Shown: positions 43,656 through 52,654 of the stretch, in pieces
How the letters are laid out: each line of letters begins with the position of its first letter
Numbering within the stretch: the stretch's first letter is position 1
NCBI GenBank assembly: GCA_963753545.1
Contig: CAVWCQ010000002.1
Coordinates: 1 to 64,000, forward strand
Length of the DNA: 64,000 nt
DNA from: CAVWCQ01 sp963753545
Lineage (GTDB): Bacteria > Chloroflexota > Anaerolineae > Aggregatilineales > Aggregatilineaceae
Direction: 5' to 3'
Position numbers and translations under genes: made by a program
Notes under the pieces: generated by a model
The model's database searches: none
What the model was told of the DNA's origin: nothing
What the model saw: the letters and a program-made list of their open reading frames with translations, nothing else

Positions 43656-44048
43656 TTATCTGGACGAGGATCGTTTGTCGTCTTGCGCTGCTAACAGAGC
43701 CGCCAGGGAGACACTTTCGCCATCGCCCAGATCGTCCAGCAGCCGCTGTTTGAGAGCCTGACGCTCGTCGTCGCCCATCAGTTCCAGCAGCAGGGACAGG
43801 CGCAAATCCTCCGGGGCGCTGCGTTTGGCTTTTTCGAGAGACGATTTTAAATCGGCAGCGGCGGCATTACTCTCAATAATCTTGAGTGCCCAGACCATCC
43901 ACAGCATAACCAGCGTGCCAGCGATGGCCAGAACGGTGAGACCCATGATGAAACCATCAAATCCCATCAGGCGCATAACGATCACGAGCAAAAACATAAA
44001 AAAGGTTGCGATCAGATTGGCAGCAAGACCCGGCATTCGTTCCCACAT
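43656..44048 (-). CDS. Small membrane protein, two helices and acidic tail
   Basis: 130 residues, not recognised. Two membrane helices close together (LAANLIATFFMFLLVIVMRLMG and GLTVLAIAGTLVMLWMVWAL), then a charged cytoplasmic-looking tail (DLKSSLEKAKRSAPEDLRLSLLLELMGDDERQALKQRLLDDL). ATG at 44048 has GGAGG 5 bases upstream; the ATG at 44060 lies before that site. It is upstream of hox in the same direction, but separated by 285 bases with the inverted repeat. Confidence 0.7.
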   Translation of the reverse strand: MWERMPGLAANLIATFFMFLLVIVMRLMGFDGFIMGLTVLAIAGTLVMLWMVWALKIIESNAAAADLKSSLEKAKRSAPEDLRLSLLLELMGDDERQALKQRLLDDLGDGESVSLAALLAAQDDKRSSSR

Positions 44049-44068
44049 TTTGTCCTCCATAACGACAC

Positions 44069-44103
44069 AAAAAAAGAGGCGTCAGCTAACAGCATAACGC
44101 CTC
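44069..44103 (-). terminator. Rho-independent terminator of P-type ATPase gene
   Basis: Read on the minus strand: GAGGCGT / ACGCCTC stem (44097-44103 with 44076-44082) followed by seven T at 44069-44075. It lies 23 bases after the ATPase stop. Confidence 0.85.
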
Positions 44104-44126
44104 ACAGGCCTCGTGACCAGTTCTGA

Positions 44127-46016
44127 TTAGTGCCGGAGCAGACGCATCCCATTCAGGATAACGGCGAGCACGGAAATTTCGTGGATGAACATGCCGCCTG
44201 CCATGTGAACCTCACCCAGCAGCACACCCGCCAGCAGTCCGGTTACGGTGATGAGGGCCACGCCCACATTCTGCCGGATGTTGCGCAGCGTCGCCCGCGA
44301 GAGGGCCATCGCTTCGGGGATTTTTTCCAGATCGTCAGCCATCAGGGCGATATCGGCGGTTTCGAGGGCTACATCCGTTCCCGCCGCACCCATCGCGATC
44401 CCGATATTTGCCGCCGCTAATGCAGGCGCATCATTGATGCCATCGCCCACCATGGCGACAATCTGCCCGCTCTTTTGAAGCTGGCGGATCCAGTTCAGTT
44501 TGTCGTCGGGCAAAAGCTGGGCGTATACGGTATCGATGCCGACCTGCCGGGCAATGGCCTGAGCCGTGCGCGAATCATCGCCGGTCAGCATGACAATCTG
44601 CTTGATGCCTACTTCGCGTAGTCTCTTAATAGCGTGAGCAGCATTATCACGAGGCGGGTCTGAAACGGCGAGGATGCCCAGTTCCGCGCCATCCAGGGCC
44701 ACAAGTACCGCTGTTTTGCCGGATGCTTTTAACTCGGCGAGCTGTGCTTCTGCTTCCTCGCTGACCAGAATACCCTGAGCGGTCATCAGATCAACCGTGC
44801 CGATGACCACGCTGTGATCCTGGTAGTGAGCGCAAATGCCGCGCCCCGGTGTGTTTTGATAGTCTTCCGCCTGGGGAATAGTAAACAGGGCACGCGCTTC
44901 GGCTAAAATGGGCCGGGCGAGGGGATGTTCCGACCCGGCTTCGGCTATCGCTGCCCAACGCAGCACTTCCGCCTGATCAGGCGACCAACGGCCTATCGTG
45001 TCTGGTTGTTCAACAATTCCGGCGGGAACTAAGGCTGGCTGCAATACAATCACATCGGTCAACTGCGGCTTGCCCTGCGTCACCGTTCCGGTTTTGTCGA
45101 GAGCCAGTACAGTGATCTTTGCCGCGTTTTCCAGGTATTCGCCGCCTTTAACGAGGATGCCGCGCCGCGCCGCCTGCCCGATCCCAGCTACTACGGAGAC
45201 TGGAGTCGATATGACGAGCGCGCCGGGGCAGCCGATCACCAATAAGGTGAGGGCCAGTTCAATATCGCGGGTGATGGCAAAGGCCACCGCGCTAAGAGCA
45301 ATAATGGCGGGCGTATACCACTGGGCAAACTGTTCGATAAAGCGCTGCATGGGGGCGCGCTCTTCCTGGGCTTCCTCCACACGGCGGATGATGCGAGCCA
45401 GCGTTGTATCCGCTCCGACGCCCGTCGCGCGGACCGTGAGAACTCCATCCTGGCTGACTGTGCCCGCATACACCAGATCGCCCGGCGATTTTTCAACAGG
45501 AATCGATTCGCCCGTGATCGGACTTTCGTCCACGACCACGCGCCCGGCGAGCACCTCGCCATCCACCGGAATCCTGGCCCCTGGCTTAATCAGCACCGTC
45601 TCGCCGGGCTGTACGTCGTAGAACTGGACCTCTACCTGCTGACCATCGCGCAGGACAATCGCGGTTGTCGGGGCAAGATCGAGTAGATTTTGCAGCGCCT
45701 GCCGGGTGCGATACATGGTGCGGGCTTCCAGATAGCCGCCCAACATAAACAGGAAGGTGACCACAGCCGCTTCCCAATAGTCGCCCAGGATCAATGCCCC
45801 GACGGCGGCGATGCTGACCAGCAGTTCAATGCTTACATGGCGATTCCGCAGTGAGCGCCACGCCCGCCCCACAATATCCAGGCCTGCCAGCACCGCAGCG
45901 AGAATCATCAGGATATCGGCGGCAGCAGGCAAATTCAAAACATGCTCCGTTAGAACAGCAAGCCCAATCAGCAGGCCGCTGATAATGGCAATACTTTTGC
46001 GCCGCTTTAAGGTCAT
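44127..46016 (-). CDS. Heavy-metal-transporting P1B-type ATPase
   Basis: 629 residues. Conserved parts in order: membrane helices, actuator ITGESIPVEK, transmembrane metal site IGCPGALVIS, phosphorylation site DKTGTVTQGKP, the GSEHPLA motif of P1B pumps, and hinge GDGINDAPAL. The transmembrane site is CPG, not the common CPC, which defines a distinct subgroup whose metal is not obvious (Zn, Cd, Co or Cu possible). There is no N-terminal HMA domain; that is encoded separately just upstream. ATG at 46016 is preceded by GGTGG; a GTG at 46025 is also in frame. Confidence 0.92.
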   Translation of the reverse strand: MTLKRRKSIAIISGLLIGLAVLTEHVLNLPAAADILMILAAVLAGLDIVGRAWRSLRNRHVSIELLVSIAAVGALILGDYWEAAVVTFLFMLGGYLEARTMYRTRQALQNLLDLAPTTAIVLRDGQQVEVQFYDVQPGETVLIKPGARIPVDGEVLAGRVVVDESPITGESIPVEKSPGDLVYAGTVSQDGVLTVRATGVGADTTLARIIRRVEEAQEERAPMQRFIEQFAQWYTPAIIALSAVAFAITRDIELALTLLVIGCPGALVISTPVSVVAGIGQAARRGILVKGGEYLENAAKITVLALDKTGTVTQGKPQLTDVIVLQPALVPAGIVEQPDTIGRWSPDQAEVLRWAAIAEAGSEHPLARPILAEARALFTIPQAEDYQNTPGRGICAHYQDHSVVIGTVDLMTAQGILVSEEAEAQLAELKASGKTAVLVALDGAELGILAVSDPPRDNAAHAIKRLREVGIKQIVMLTGDDSRTAQAIARQVGIDTVYAQLLPDDKLNWIRQLQKSGQIVAMVGDGINDAPALAAANIGIAMGAAGTDVALETADIALMADDLEKIPEAMALSRATLRNIRQNVGVALITVTGLLAGVLLGEVHMAGGMFIHEISVLAVILNGMRLLRH

Positions 46017-46025
46017 GTTTCCCAC

Positions 46026-46238
46026 CTAAAAGGGCGATACGCGGGCGTTGTACCCTACCGAGAGAACTGCTTTTACCAGTTGATCGGTGCTCACCTGATC
46101 GGTGTGTTCGACTTCGATTTTCCCGGTATTAAACTGGACTTTGGCCGCGGACACGCCGCCGAGAGCGGTTAGCGCCTTTTCAATCTTCGCCACGCAAGAG
46201 GGGCAAGAGAGTTCCTGACTACGCAATATCGTTTTCAT
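46026..46238 (-). CDS. Stand-alone HMA-domain metal chaperone
   Basis: 70 residues, one ferredoxin-like HMA domain with the metal-binding CPSC (about residues 12-15) and the usual VEHTDQVSTDQLVKAVLSVGY ending. It would bring metal to the ATPase encoded 9 bases downstream in the same direction. ATG at 46238 follows AAAGGA by 9 bases; an ATG three codons earlier is too close to that site. Confidence 0.88.
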   Translation of the reverse strand: MKTILRSQELSCPSCVAKIEKALTALGGVSAAKVQFNTGKIEVEHTDQVSTDQLVKAVLSVGYNARVSPF

Positions 46239-46324
46239 CGTGATCATTCCTTTCCAGCAGGTTATTGCTTACAGCTTACCCCAGTTGGAAAGGTACGTAA
46301 TTGATCTGGCTCAAGTTGGCGATT

Positions 46325-47257
46325 TTAATGTTTGCGGAACGAGACCAGCCATACGCCGCAAAGGATCGCCGCACCGCCCAGCAGCGCCAGCGGGCGCAGC
46401 GGCTCCCCCAGCAAGACAGCCGCCACAGCAACGGTAACAAGCGGCTCAATATAGAGGAACACGCCCAGTTGAGACGCCTGAAGCGTATCTAGCGCCTCGT
46501 ACCAGAAGAAATAACCGAGGAAAGCAACCAGCAGGACGGTAAAGGCCAGCGCCAGCCAGCCCTCCAGATTGAGCCCAGCCATTTCCTGCCAGCCCTGCAA
46601 GCCGATAAACAGGGGCAGAGTGAACAGGAAGCCAACAGCCATAATATGAACCATCATCACGGCTGGAGATTTTTGGCCCATGATCCGCTTGCTGATCACG
46701 GAGAAGATCGCCCAGTTGATGGCGCTGATAAAGGCCAACATATCGCCTGTGGTGCTGGGCAGTCCAAAGATATTCAACCTGCCCGCTTTGGCAATGATGA
46801 CCAGCATCGCGCCAGCCAACGCCAATATAAAGCCAACACGCTGCCACAGCCCAAACGTTTCACCCAAAAAGCGCCAGGCAAGCAGCGCGATAAAGACGGG
46901 CGAGAGCGAGACCATCCAGCCTGTATTGGTGGCGCTGGTCAGGCTCAGCCCTACTGCCTGGATGCTCAGATGGAAGGCCACGCCGATAAAGCCGAGCAGC
47001 GCCAACTGTCCCAGCAGCCGCCCCTGCACGATCCCCGTCCACTGCCCTCGCCGCTTGATAAACGTAAAGAGCAGCAGCGCCCCACCCAATGAACGAATCG
47101 GGACCAGAACCAGGGGATTCATCTGATCGACAATGATTTTGGTGGTCACAAAGGACGCGCCCCAGATGATAACGGCGATGAGCGCTTTGATGCGGGCCTG
47201 CGTCTGCTTGCGGGCGATTCCGGCGGGCGAAAGGTCGGCGTGTGCAGCAATGGACAT
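46325..47257 (-). CDS. EamA/DMT-family transporter
   Basis: 310 residues, ten membrane helices in two EamA repeats (LIAVIIWGASFVTTKIIV and ALAFTVLLVAFLGYFFWYEAL). Exports or imports small metabolites; substrate unknown. It is distinct from the EamA gene at 32264-33169. It has 78 bases of space to the HMA gene on the same strand and may be read separately. Confidence 0.9.
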   Translation of the reverse strand: MSIAAHADLSPAGIARKQTQARIKALIAVIIWGASFVTTKIIVDQMNPLVLVPIRSLGGALLLFTFIKRRGQWTGIVQGRLLGQLALLGFIGVAFHLSIQAVGLSLTSATNTGWMVSLSPVFIALLAWRFLGETFGLWQRVGFILALAGAMLVIIAKAGRLNIFGLPSTTGDMLAFISAINWAIFSVISKRIMGQKSPAVMMVHIMAVGFLFTLPLFIGLQGWQEMAGLNLEGWLALAFTVLLVAFLGYFFWYEALDTLQASQLGVFLYIEPLVTVAVAAVLLGEPLRPLALLGGAAILCGVWLVSFRKH

Positions 47258-47364
47258 GGTTGGTTTCCTGCTTCCAGCGATTGGGTTGGTTTCAGGAGTG
47301 AAGTATAGCTCGAATCAGAACGGTGCCGGATTGTGCAATTGCCCCTATGATTCGCGCCAAACCC

Positions 47365-47373
47365 TGGTATAAT
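47365..47373 (+). promoter_or_regulatory. Extended -10 promoter for the DEAD-box helicase
   Basis: TGGTATAAT fits the extended -10 consensus TG-N-TATAAT; there is no good -35. It would give a ~110-base leader before the helicase gene, as is common for cold-responsive helicase mRNAs. Confidence 0.45.
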
Positions 47374-47489
47374 TTTTGTTTATCGAAATCTGACATACCC
47401 TCTTCTTACGTGCAGCCACCTGGCCGGGGAAACATCGCCATAAGTCTGCACAAGTTCCGAGTATGTTGTAATCTCCCTTTTGAGGACAC

Positions 47490-49106
47490 ATGAATTCATT
47501 TGAAGAACTGGGCCTCTGCCCAGAACTGGTGCAGGCTGTCTCTGACCTGGGCTATGAAAATCCGACTCCGATTCAGGCGGATGCAATCCCACAACTACTG
47601 GCTGGAAATGACATCATGGGACAGGCCCAAACGGGTACGGGCAAAACAGCGGCTTTTGCGCTGCCGATGCTTCAGGGTCTGAACATGAACATGAATGCCG
47701 TGCAGGCACTCGTCCTGACGCCAACGCGTGAACTGGCAATCCAGGTTGCACAGGCCATATATCACCTGGGCCAGCCGCTTGATGTGCGCGTGCTGCCGAT
47801 TTACGGCGGGCAGTCCTATAACCGCCAGATCAACCGCCTGGAACGTGATACCCATATCGTGGTGGGCACGCCGGGCCGGACACTCGATCTGATCCGGCAG
47901 GGCATTCTCAAGCTGTCGAAAGTGCGCTTTGTCGTGCTGGATGAAGCCGACGAAATGCTCAAGATGGGCTTTATTGAAGACGTGGAAGCGATTCTGAAGG
48001 CTACGCCCGATGATCGTCAAACGGCGCTGTTTTCGGCTACGCTGTCGCATAATATCCACAAACTGGCTTCGCAGTACATGCACGATCCGCTGGAAGTGTC
48101 GATTGAGCAGGAAACGAAGACTGTTGCCGAAACGGAACAGCGCTATCATGTCATCGACAAAAACGATAAGCTGGCGGCACTGGCGCTGACGCTGGAAGCC
48201 GAAGCCATGAACAGCGTGCTGATCTTCACCAAGACACGCACTGGCGCGGCGGAACTGGCCGAGCAGTTGATTAATCGCGGGTATCCGGCGGAAGCACTGC
48301 ACGGCGATCTTGATCAGAATGTGCGCGAAACGGTTTTGCGCCGCTTCCGCAACGGCGATATTCGCATCCTGATCGGAACCGATGTGGTCGCACGCGGCAT
48401 GGATATTCCAACTGTGTCGCACGTCATCAACTATGATCTTCCCCTGCGCGGCGAAGAATATGTGCACCGCATTGGACGCACAGGCCGTGCCGGGCGTAAG
48501 GGCGTGGCGATTTCCCTGGTGACGGTTAACGAACTGTGGCAGATCGAAGGCATCCAGAGATACACGGGCCAGCCGATCATGCGCGTGCCGATGCCCACAC
48601 CGGAAGCTGTGTACTACCAGCGCGATGTTCGCTTTTTGGACAGCCTGGACGAAATCTTACAGCGCGGCGAACTGAATGACGAGCAAACGCTCATCCAGGA
48701 ACTGATCGCGAATGGCAATGATCCGGCTGCTATTGCTGCCGCCGCTATCCAATTGGCGCGCGTCGTTGAAATGCGCCGCCCCATTGTTGCCGTGCGCGAC
48801 GCGGAGGATCGGAAGCGCAAGCCGCGTACCGCCTTCAACCGCGAGGGCGCGAAAGACCGCAAGGATATGGTCCGCATGCGTATGGGCCTGGGCCGGGCGC
48901 ACGGCGTCCGCCCCGGTGATGTCGTCGGCGCGATTGCTAACGAAGCGGGCATTCCCGGCAAGTCGATTGGCGCGATTGATGTCAAGAAGACGGAAACCTT
49001 CTTTGATGTGAAGGCCGATGTCGCGGAAAAAGTGCTGTCGAAGATGCGGCGCAGCACCCTGCGCGGCGAGACGATGGGCATTCGCCTCGTCAACAACAAG
49101 AACTAG
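47490..49106 (+). CDS. DEAD-box ATP-dependent RNA helicase
   Basis: 538 residues. Q motif (LGYENPTPIQ), Walker A AQTGTGKT, PTRELA, DEAD in VLDEADEML, SAT, and the second-domain HRIGRTGRAGR are intact. A ~70-residue basic region, then a DbpA-type RNA-binding domain in the last ~75 residues (MGLGRAHGVRPGDVVGAIANEAGI ... RLV). That end and the overall plan resemble DeaD/CsdA, which unwinds RNA during ribosome assembly and cold adaptation. GAGGAC precedes ATG 47490. Confidence 0.92.
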   Translation: MNSFEELGLCPELVQAVSDLGYENPTPIQADAIPQLLAGNDIMGQAQTGTGKTAAFALPMLQGLNMNMNAVQALVLTPTRELAIQVAQAIYHLGQPLDVRVLPIYGGQSYNRQINRLERDTHIVVGTPGRTLDLIRQGILKLSKVRFVVLDEADEMLKMGFIEDVEAILKATPDDRQTALFSATLSHNIHKLASQYMHDPLEVSIEQETKTVAETEQRYHVIDKNDKLAALALTLEAEAMNSVLIFTKTRTGAAELAEQLINRGYPAEALHGDLDQNVRETVLRRFRNGDIRILIGTDVVARGMDIPTVSHVINYDLPLRGEEYVHRIGRTGRAGRKGVAISLVTVNELWQIEGIQRYTGQPIMRVPMPTPEAVYYQRDVRFLDSLDEILQRGELNDEQTLIQELIANGNDPAAIAAAAIQLARVVEMRRPIVAVRDAEDRKRKPRTAFNREGAKDRKDMVRMRMGLGRAHGVRPGDVVGAIANEAGIPGKSIGAIDVKKTETFFDVKADVAEKVLSKMRRSTLRGETMGIRLVNNKN

Positions 49107-49117
49107 ATGGATTGTGA

Positions 49118-49139
49118 GGGCGGGTTTGTTAACCCGCCC
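49118..49139. terminator. Intergenic hairpin between convergent genes
   Basis: Perfect 9-base stem GGGCGGGTT / AACCCGCCC, 4-base loop, followed by CTACTTTATTT. It separates the helicase and flavoprotein genes and probably ends both. A near-identical stem occurs at 61139-61161. Confidence 0.7.
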
Positions 49140-49144
49140 CTACT

Positions 49145-50386
49145 TTATTTCTGCTGTGCCGCCGAGTGCCCCGCCAGCCAGCCCGTCGAGAAGGCCGCCT
49201 GCAAGTTGTAGCCGCCCGTATCCGCGTCAATATCCATCACTTCACCCGCGAAATATAATCCAGGAACCAGCCGAGACTGCATCGTGCGCGGATCGATCTC
49301 TTTGAGGTCCACACCGCCCGCCGTCACATAGGCGGCTGACAGGGGGCGATGTCCGGTTACGTCGAGGGGAAATTCCTTCAGCAAATATAGCAGGCGTTTG
49401 CGGTCTTTGGCGGATATCTGGTTTGCCGGTTTCTCAGGCGAAATCGCAATCATCGAACAACAAACCGGGATCATGCGGTGGGGCAGCAGGTCTTTGAGCA
49501 GCGTTTTGATCTGCTGCTTGCCGCTGCGATCCAACTCGGATAACAGACGGGTGTCGAGCGATTGCATGTCGATCTGCGGGAACAGGTCGATCTTCAGGCG
49601 AACGGGTTTGCCCGCCCGCAGACCGTCTACCGCGCCCAGGCTAAGTGTCAGGATCGCCGGGCCGGACAGACCAAGCCGCGTAAACAGCATATCCCCAGTC
49701 TCTTCGGCGCGCTTCTGCCCGTCGATCCACAGGCTGATCGTCACGTCGCGCAGGCTGAGTCCTTCCAACTGGCGGGCAGTATCGCCCCCGGTATCGAGCG
49801 GGATCACGGCGGGACGGATTGGCACGATGGTATGTCCAACCGCCTCGGCTAACCGGAAGCCGTCGCCCGTGGAACCTGTGCCGGGATAAGATGCACCGCC
49901 CGCCGCCAGGATGACCGCAGAGGCAGGATGAGTGTGTCCATTTGCCAGGCGGATACCTACAATTCGCCCCTCTTCGACCAGTAACCGCTGAACGGCTGTT
50001 CCCGTCCAGAGGCGCACGCCTGAACGTGTCGCCCAGGTCGTCAACGCGTCCACAACCTGCCCGGCGTCGTTGCTGGATGGGAAAACGCGGCCCTTCGCTT
50101 CTTCCGATGTGGGCACGCCAAGCTCAGCGAAGAACTGGATCAGGTCCGTGTTAAAAAAGTGGCGAAACGCCGGGCGCAAAAACCGCCCGCCGCTGTTGTA
50201 ATGCTCGATGAACTCATCCAGCGGGGCGCTGTTAGTCAGGTTGCAGCGGCTGTGCCCGGTGATGCGCAGCTTGCGCGCCGGGCTGTCCATTTTTTCGATG
50301 AGGAGTGTTTTTGCACCCAACAGTGCGGACTGCCCGGCAGCCATCAGACCCGCCGGGCCAGCTCCAATCACGATCATATCGGCCAT
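49145..50386 (-). CDS. FAD-dependent flavoprotein, HI0933/BaiN family
   Basis: 413 residues. FAD-binding IVIGAGPAGLMAA at the N-terminus, the family block ARKLRITGHSRCNLTN near residue 38, LATGGASYPGTGSTGDG-like ILAAGGASYPGTG, and the C-terminal GLYFAGEVMDIDADTGGYNLQAAFSTG that binds the flavin. Homologues are cytoplasmic flavoproteins of mostly unknown substrate (BaiN reduces bile-acid enones). Convergent with the helicase gene; 3 bases after the membrane protein gene on the same strand. Confidence 0.88.
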   Translation of the reverse strand: MADMIVIGAGPAGLMAAGQSALLGAKTLLIEKMDSPARKLRITGHSRCNLTNSAPLDEFIEHYNSGGRFLRPAFRHFFNTDLIQFFAELGVPTSEEAKGRVFPSSNDAGQVVDALTTWATRSGVRLWTGTAVQRLLVEEGRIVGIRLANGHTHPASAVILAAGGASYPGTGSTGDGFRLAEAVGHTIVPIRPAVIPLDTGGDTARQLEGLSLRDVTISLWIDGQKRAEETGDMLFTRLGLSGPAILTLSLGAVDGLRAGKPVRLKIDLFPQIDMQSLDTRLLSELDRSGKQQIKTLLKDLLPHRMIPVCCSMIAISPEKPANQISAKDRKRLLYLLKEFPLDVTGHRPLSAAYVTAGGVDLKEIDPRTMQSRLVPGLYFAGEVMDIDADTGGYNLQAAFSTGWLAGHSAAQQK

Positions 50387-50389
50387 GTT

Positions 50390-51070
50390 TTACAGTTTAT
50401 CGTCGTCAAAGGTAATCGATGCCAGATTGGGAAAATGGCTTTTACGCCAGCGTTGGCAGCGTTTGACCAGCTTAAAAGCGGCTTCGTAATAATCTGGTTC
50501 TTCGGGGCGCGAGTCAAGCTCATATTGAGCAAGTGGGCCAATCTTGATCCACAGTTTCACCACCACCGGACTCAGCCAACCGATCACCTCTTCCGCTGTC
50601 ACCCAGTCCTGATCAGCCAGAAATCCGAAGTAGTCAAGCTGGTTCATCGTATACTTAAAGTATTTTCTGGCAACCGTGTCTTTGGCTACAACGTTATATA
50701 TTTCCTGCCCGGGACCATCAGGGAATTTCTGATAAATATAGCGTCTCGCTTCAATTGCCTCATCGGACATAAACTTACTGTAGACATCCTGGTAGATGCC
50801 TAAATTCCGGCTGTCAGAGGTTTCGGCAAGCTCAATCAAGACCAGGATACCAGCCCCAACGCCAAAAGCCAGCGCGCATAATGTTGCCAGCGGCTCCAGT
50901 TTATCCCACTGCCCGCTACTGAAACCAGCTACCTTCACTAAAAGAGGGACGCCCAGAAAACTCAGGCCGACGAAAATCGCTGTAAAAAGAGTTACGACAG
51001 CGATCACACCCGCAATCGAAAGGCGCTGCAAAAACTTCAGTCGAAGAAATCGTCGTATTTTGCGCTTCAT
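50390..51070 (-). CDS. Membrane protein, possibly DUF4760-like
   Basis: 226 residues. Two membrane helices (AGVIAVVTLFTAIFVGLSFLG and ATLCALAFGVGAGILVLIEL), then a soluble helical region with NLGIYQDVYSKFMSDEAIEARRYIYQKF and YFKYTMNQLDYFGFLADQDWV. That arrangement resembles proteins with DUF4760, but the match is only by impression. Function unknown. ATG at 51070 precedes a basic lead; an in-frame ATG nine codons earlier overlaps the next gene upstream. Same strand as its neighbours and 3 bases from the flavoprotein gene. Confidence 0.68.
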   Translation of the reverse strand: MKRKIRRFLRLKFLQRLSIAGVIAVVTLFTAIFVGLSFLGVPLLVKVAGFSSGQWDKLEPLATLCALAFGVGAGILVLIELAETSDSRNLGIYQDVYSKFMSDEAIEARRYIYQKFPDGPGQEIYNVVAKDTVARKYFKYTMNQLDYFGFLADQDWVTAEEVIGWLSPVVVKLWIKIGPLAQYELDSRPEEPDYYEAAFKLVKRCQRWRKSHFPNLASITFDDDKL

Positions 51071-51093
51071 AACGTGTGTCCTATCCCGCGTAA

Positions 51094-52177
51094 TCATCCA
51101 GGTCGGAAATTTCCGGCAGGCGTTCCCGATTCGCGCAGCGTTTCGATCTCAGCCCAGCACTGCTGCACCGCTTCTGATCCATCCAACACCGTCAGGCGAA
51201 CGGCAAAATGGCGATCCTCGCCCGGCTCTAACATGACCAGCCGCCCCTGATCCCGCGCCGCGATCTGGCCCTCAGGGATACAGTTGCCCGGCTCGATGCC
51301 GCAGACATAAATTCCCTGGCGTACGTTTTTCCACTGTGTGAGATAGGGCAGTTCGTTGGTATTGTACTCAAATTTGAGGCCAAACGATTCCTGGAGCAGA
51401 GCGCACGTGGTCCGACCATTTTCGGCGCTGCCTTTGACATGGTGGAAAAAAACCTGTTCGGCGTAGTTCGGGATCGCGGCGTCATAGGTCGCCCAGTGAT
51501 CATAGCCGGAACGAGCCTCAGTATCACGCGCATGGACCGCTGTAAACGGGGTCGCCAACTGCGTGTCTTCGCAGATGAGTGGGAAGCCCAGGTTGATATG
51601 GTAAAGGACCATCAGCGGGACGGGTGCATCCCCCAGGTTCACGACGCGATCTGACCATTCGATGACAGGCTGGTTGTGGACCAGACGGTAAACGCGCTCC
51701 AGGCAAATCTGTTCCCCAAACAGCCTGCTTTCGGCAACTGCGCCAGACAATTCGAGACCATAGGTTTCACCCGACCAGCCGCGCTGCACTGCGACCTCGC
51801 TGGCCCGCTGTTGGGTATAGAGGCCGTGCAGCACGGAGCCGCCATCGGTAAGCGGATGCTCAACAGGTGGCCCAGCGTGGGTCAGACCGCAGGTGGTCAG
51901 CAGACCGCCATTAAACATCCGCAGGAAGCTTTGCGCATGTCCTGGCAGAAAAGGCGATCCCTGAGCGATCCACGTCAGCGGGATTCCCCGATAGTGGGCG
52001 GTCCAGATATCCAGGCCGCGATCGGGCAGAATGGTATAGGATAATCCCGCTGCGTTATAGGCCTCAACGAAACGCTGCCCGCCAGCCAGTGTCCCCTGCC
52101 GGAAATCGGCAAACTGGCGCATATCCAAACTGTGCCGTTCGATTGCCTCCCGGCGCAGCCAATCTCAACTCTATCAT
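51094..52177 (-). CDS. Aldose-1-epimerase-like protein (DUF4432), start region frameshifted
   Basis: About 355 residues of a galactose-mutarotase-type beta-sandwich: ILPDRGLDIWTAHYRGIPLTW, GLTHAGPPVEHP, LHGLYTQQRAS, YHINLGFPL, and the C-terminal YVCGIEPGNCIPEG. A good ribosome site (AGGAG, 8 bases) precedes ATG 52177, which reads MIELRLA; the main frame upstream of TTG 52128 reads RREAIERHSLDMRQFADFR, typical for the family N-terminus, but is in another phase. One extra base near 52157 explains this. Probably acts on a sugar or sugar phosphate. Part of a run of minus-strand genes. Confidence 0.8.
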
Positions 52178-52222
52178 CCGTTTCTCTCCTACAATGAAGT
52201 ATTTCGCTGCCTCATTGTAGGG

Positions 52223-52654
52223 TTAAGCGGTCCGCCGCGCTAGCCGGGGGTAGCCGGGTATAACGGGCACAGACGTGAGATCAAATTCGCACCGCCCGAA
52301 GCGGGTCCCGTTCACCTGAATTTCGATGGTATGCGCGCCGGGATAATATTTGCGCGTCGTGATTGGCTCAAAACTGTGCCGCCGGGTGATCAACGTGCGC
52401 TCGCCGGGAGCCAATACTTTTTTCGTCAGTTTAAAGACTTTGGGTGTCTGCTTGCCGTTGGCCCGCATGTGATAAACCACGTAATCAATCATCAGGTTCT
52501 GCGGCTCAGCACCCAGCGACTCCAACTCGAAGGAAAGGGTGATCGAGCCGCCGATAGAAATCGCCTGTGGATCAACTGTCAATCCGCTGATGTTTACCGC
52601 GGCGCTGCCGGTGCCTGCCGAACCGAAGCCGAGCAGTTCCAGGGCGGCTGGATC
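52223..52654 (-). CDS. DNA alkylation repair protein, C-terminal fragment
   Basis: This frame carries the C-terminal beta-rich domain that follows the HEAT-repeat region in AlkD-like DNA alkylation repair proteins: SIGGSITLSFELES, QNLMIDYVVYHMRANGKQTP, KVFKLTKK, YYPGAHTIEIQVNGTRFG. The sense continues from the gene at 52594-53376 if one G is added to the AAAAAAGGG tract near 52657 (giving VKKGDPAALELLGFG...). A separate start (ATG 52582) is possible but not needed. Confidence 0.8.
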   Translation of the reverse strand, partial: DPAALELLGFGSAGTGSAAVNISGLTVDPQAISIGGSITLSFELESLGAEPQNLMIDYVVYHMRANGKQTPKVFKLTKKVLAPGERTLITRRHSFEPITTRKYYPGAHTIEIQVNGTRFGRCEFDLTSVPVIPGYPRLARRTA

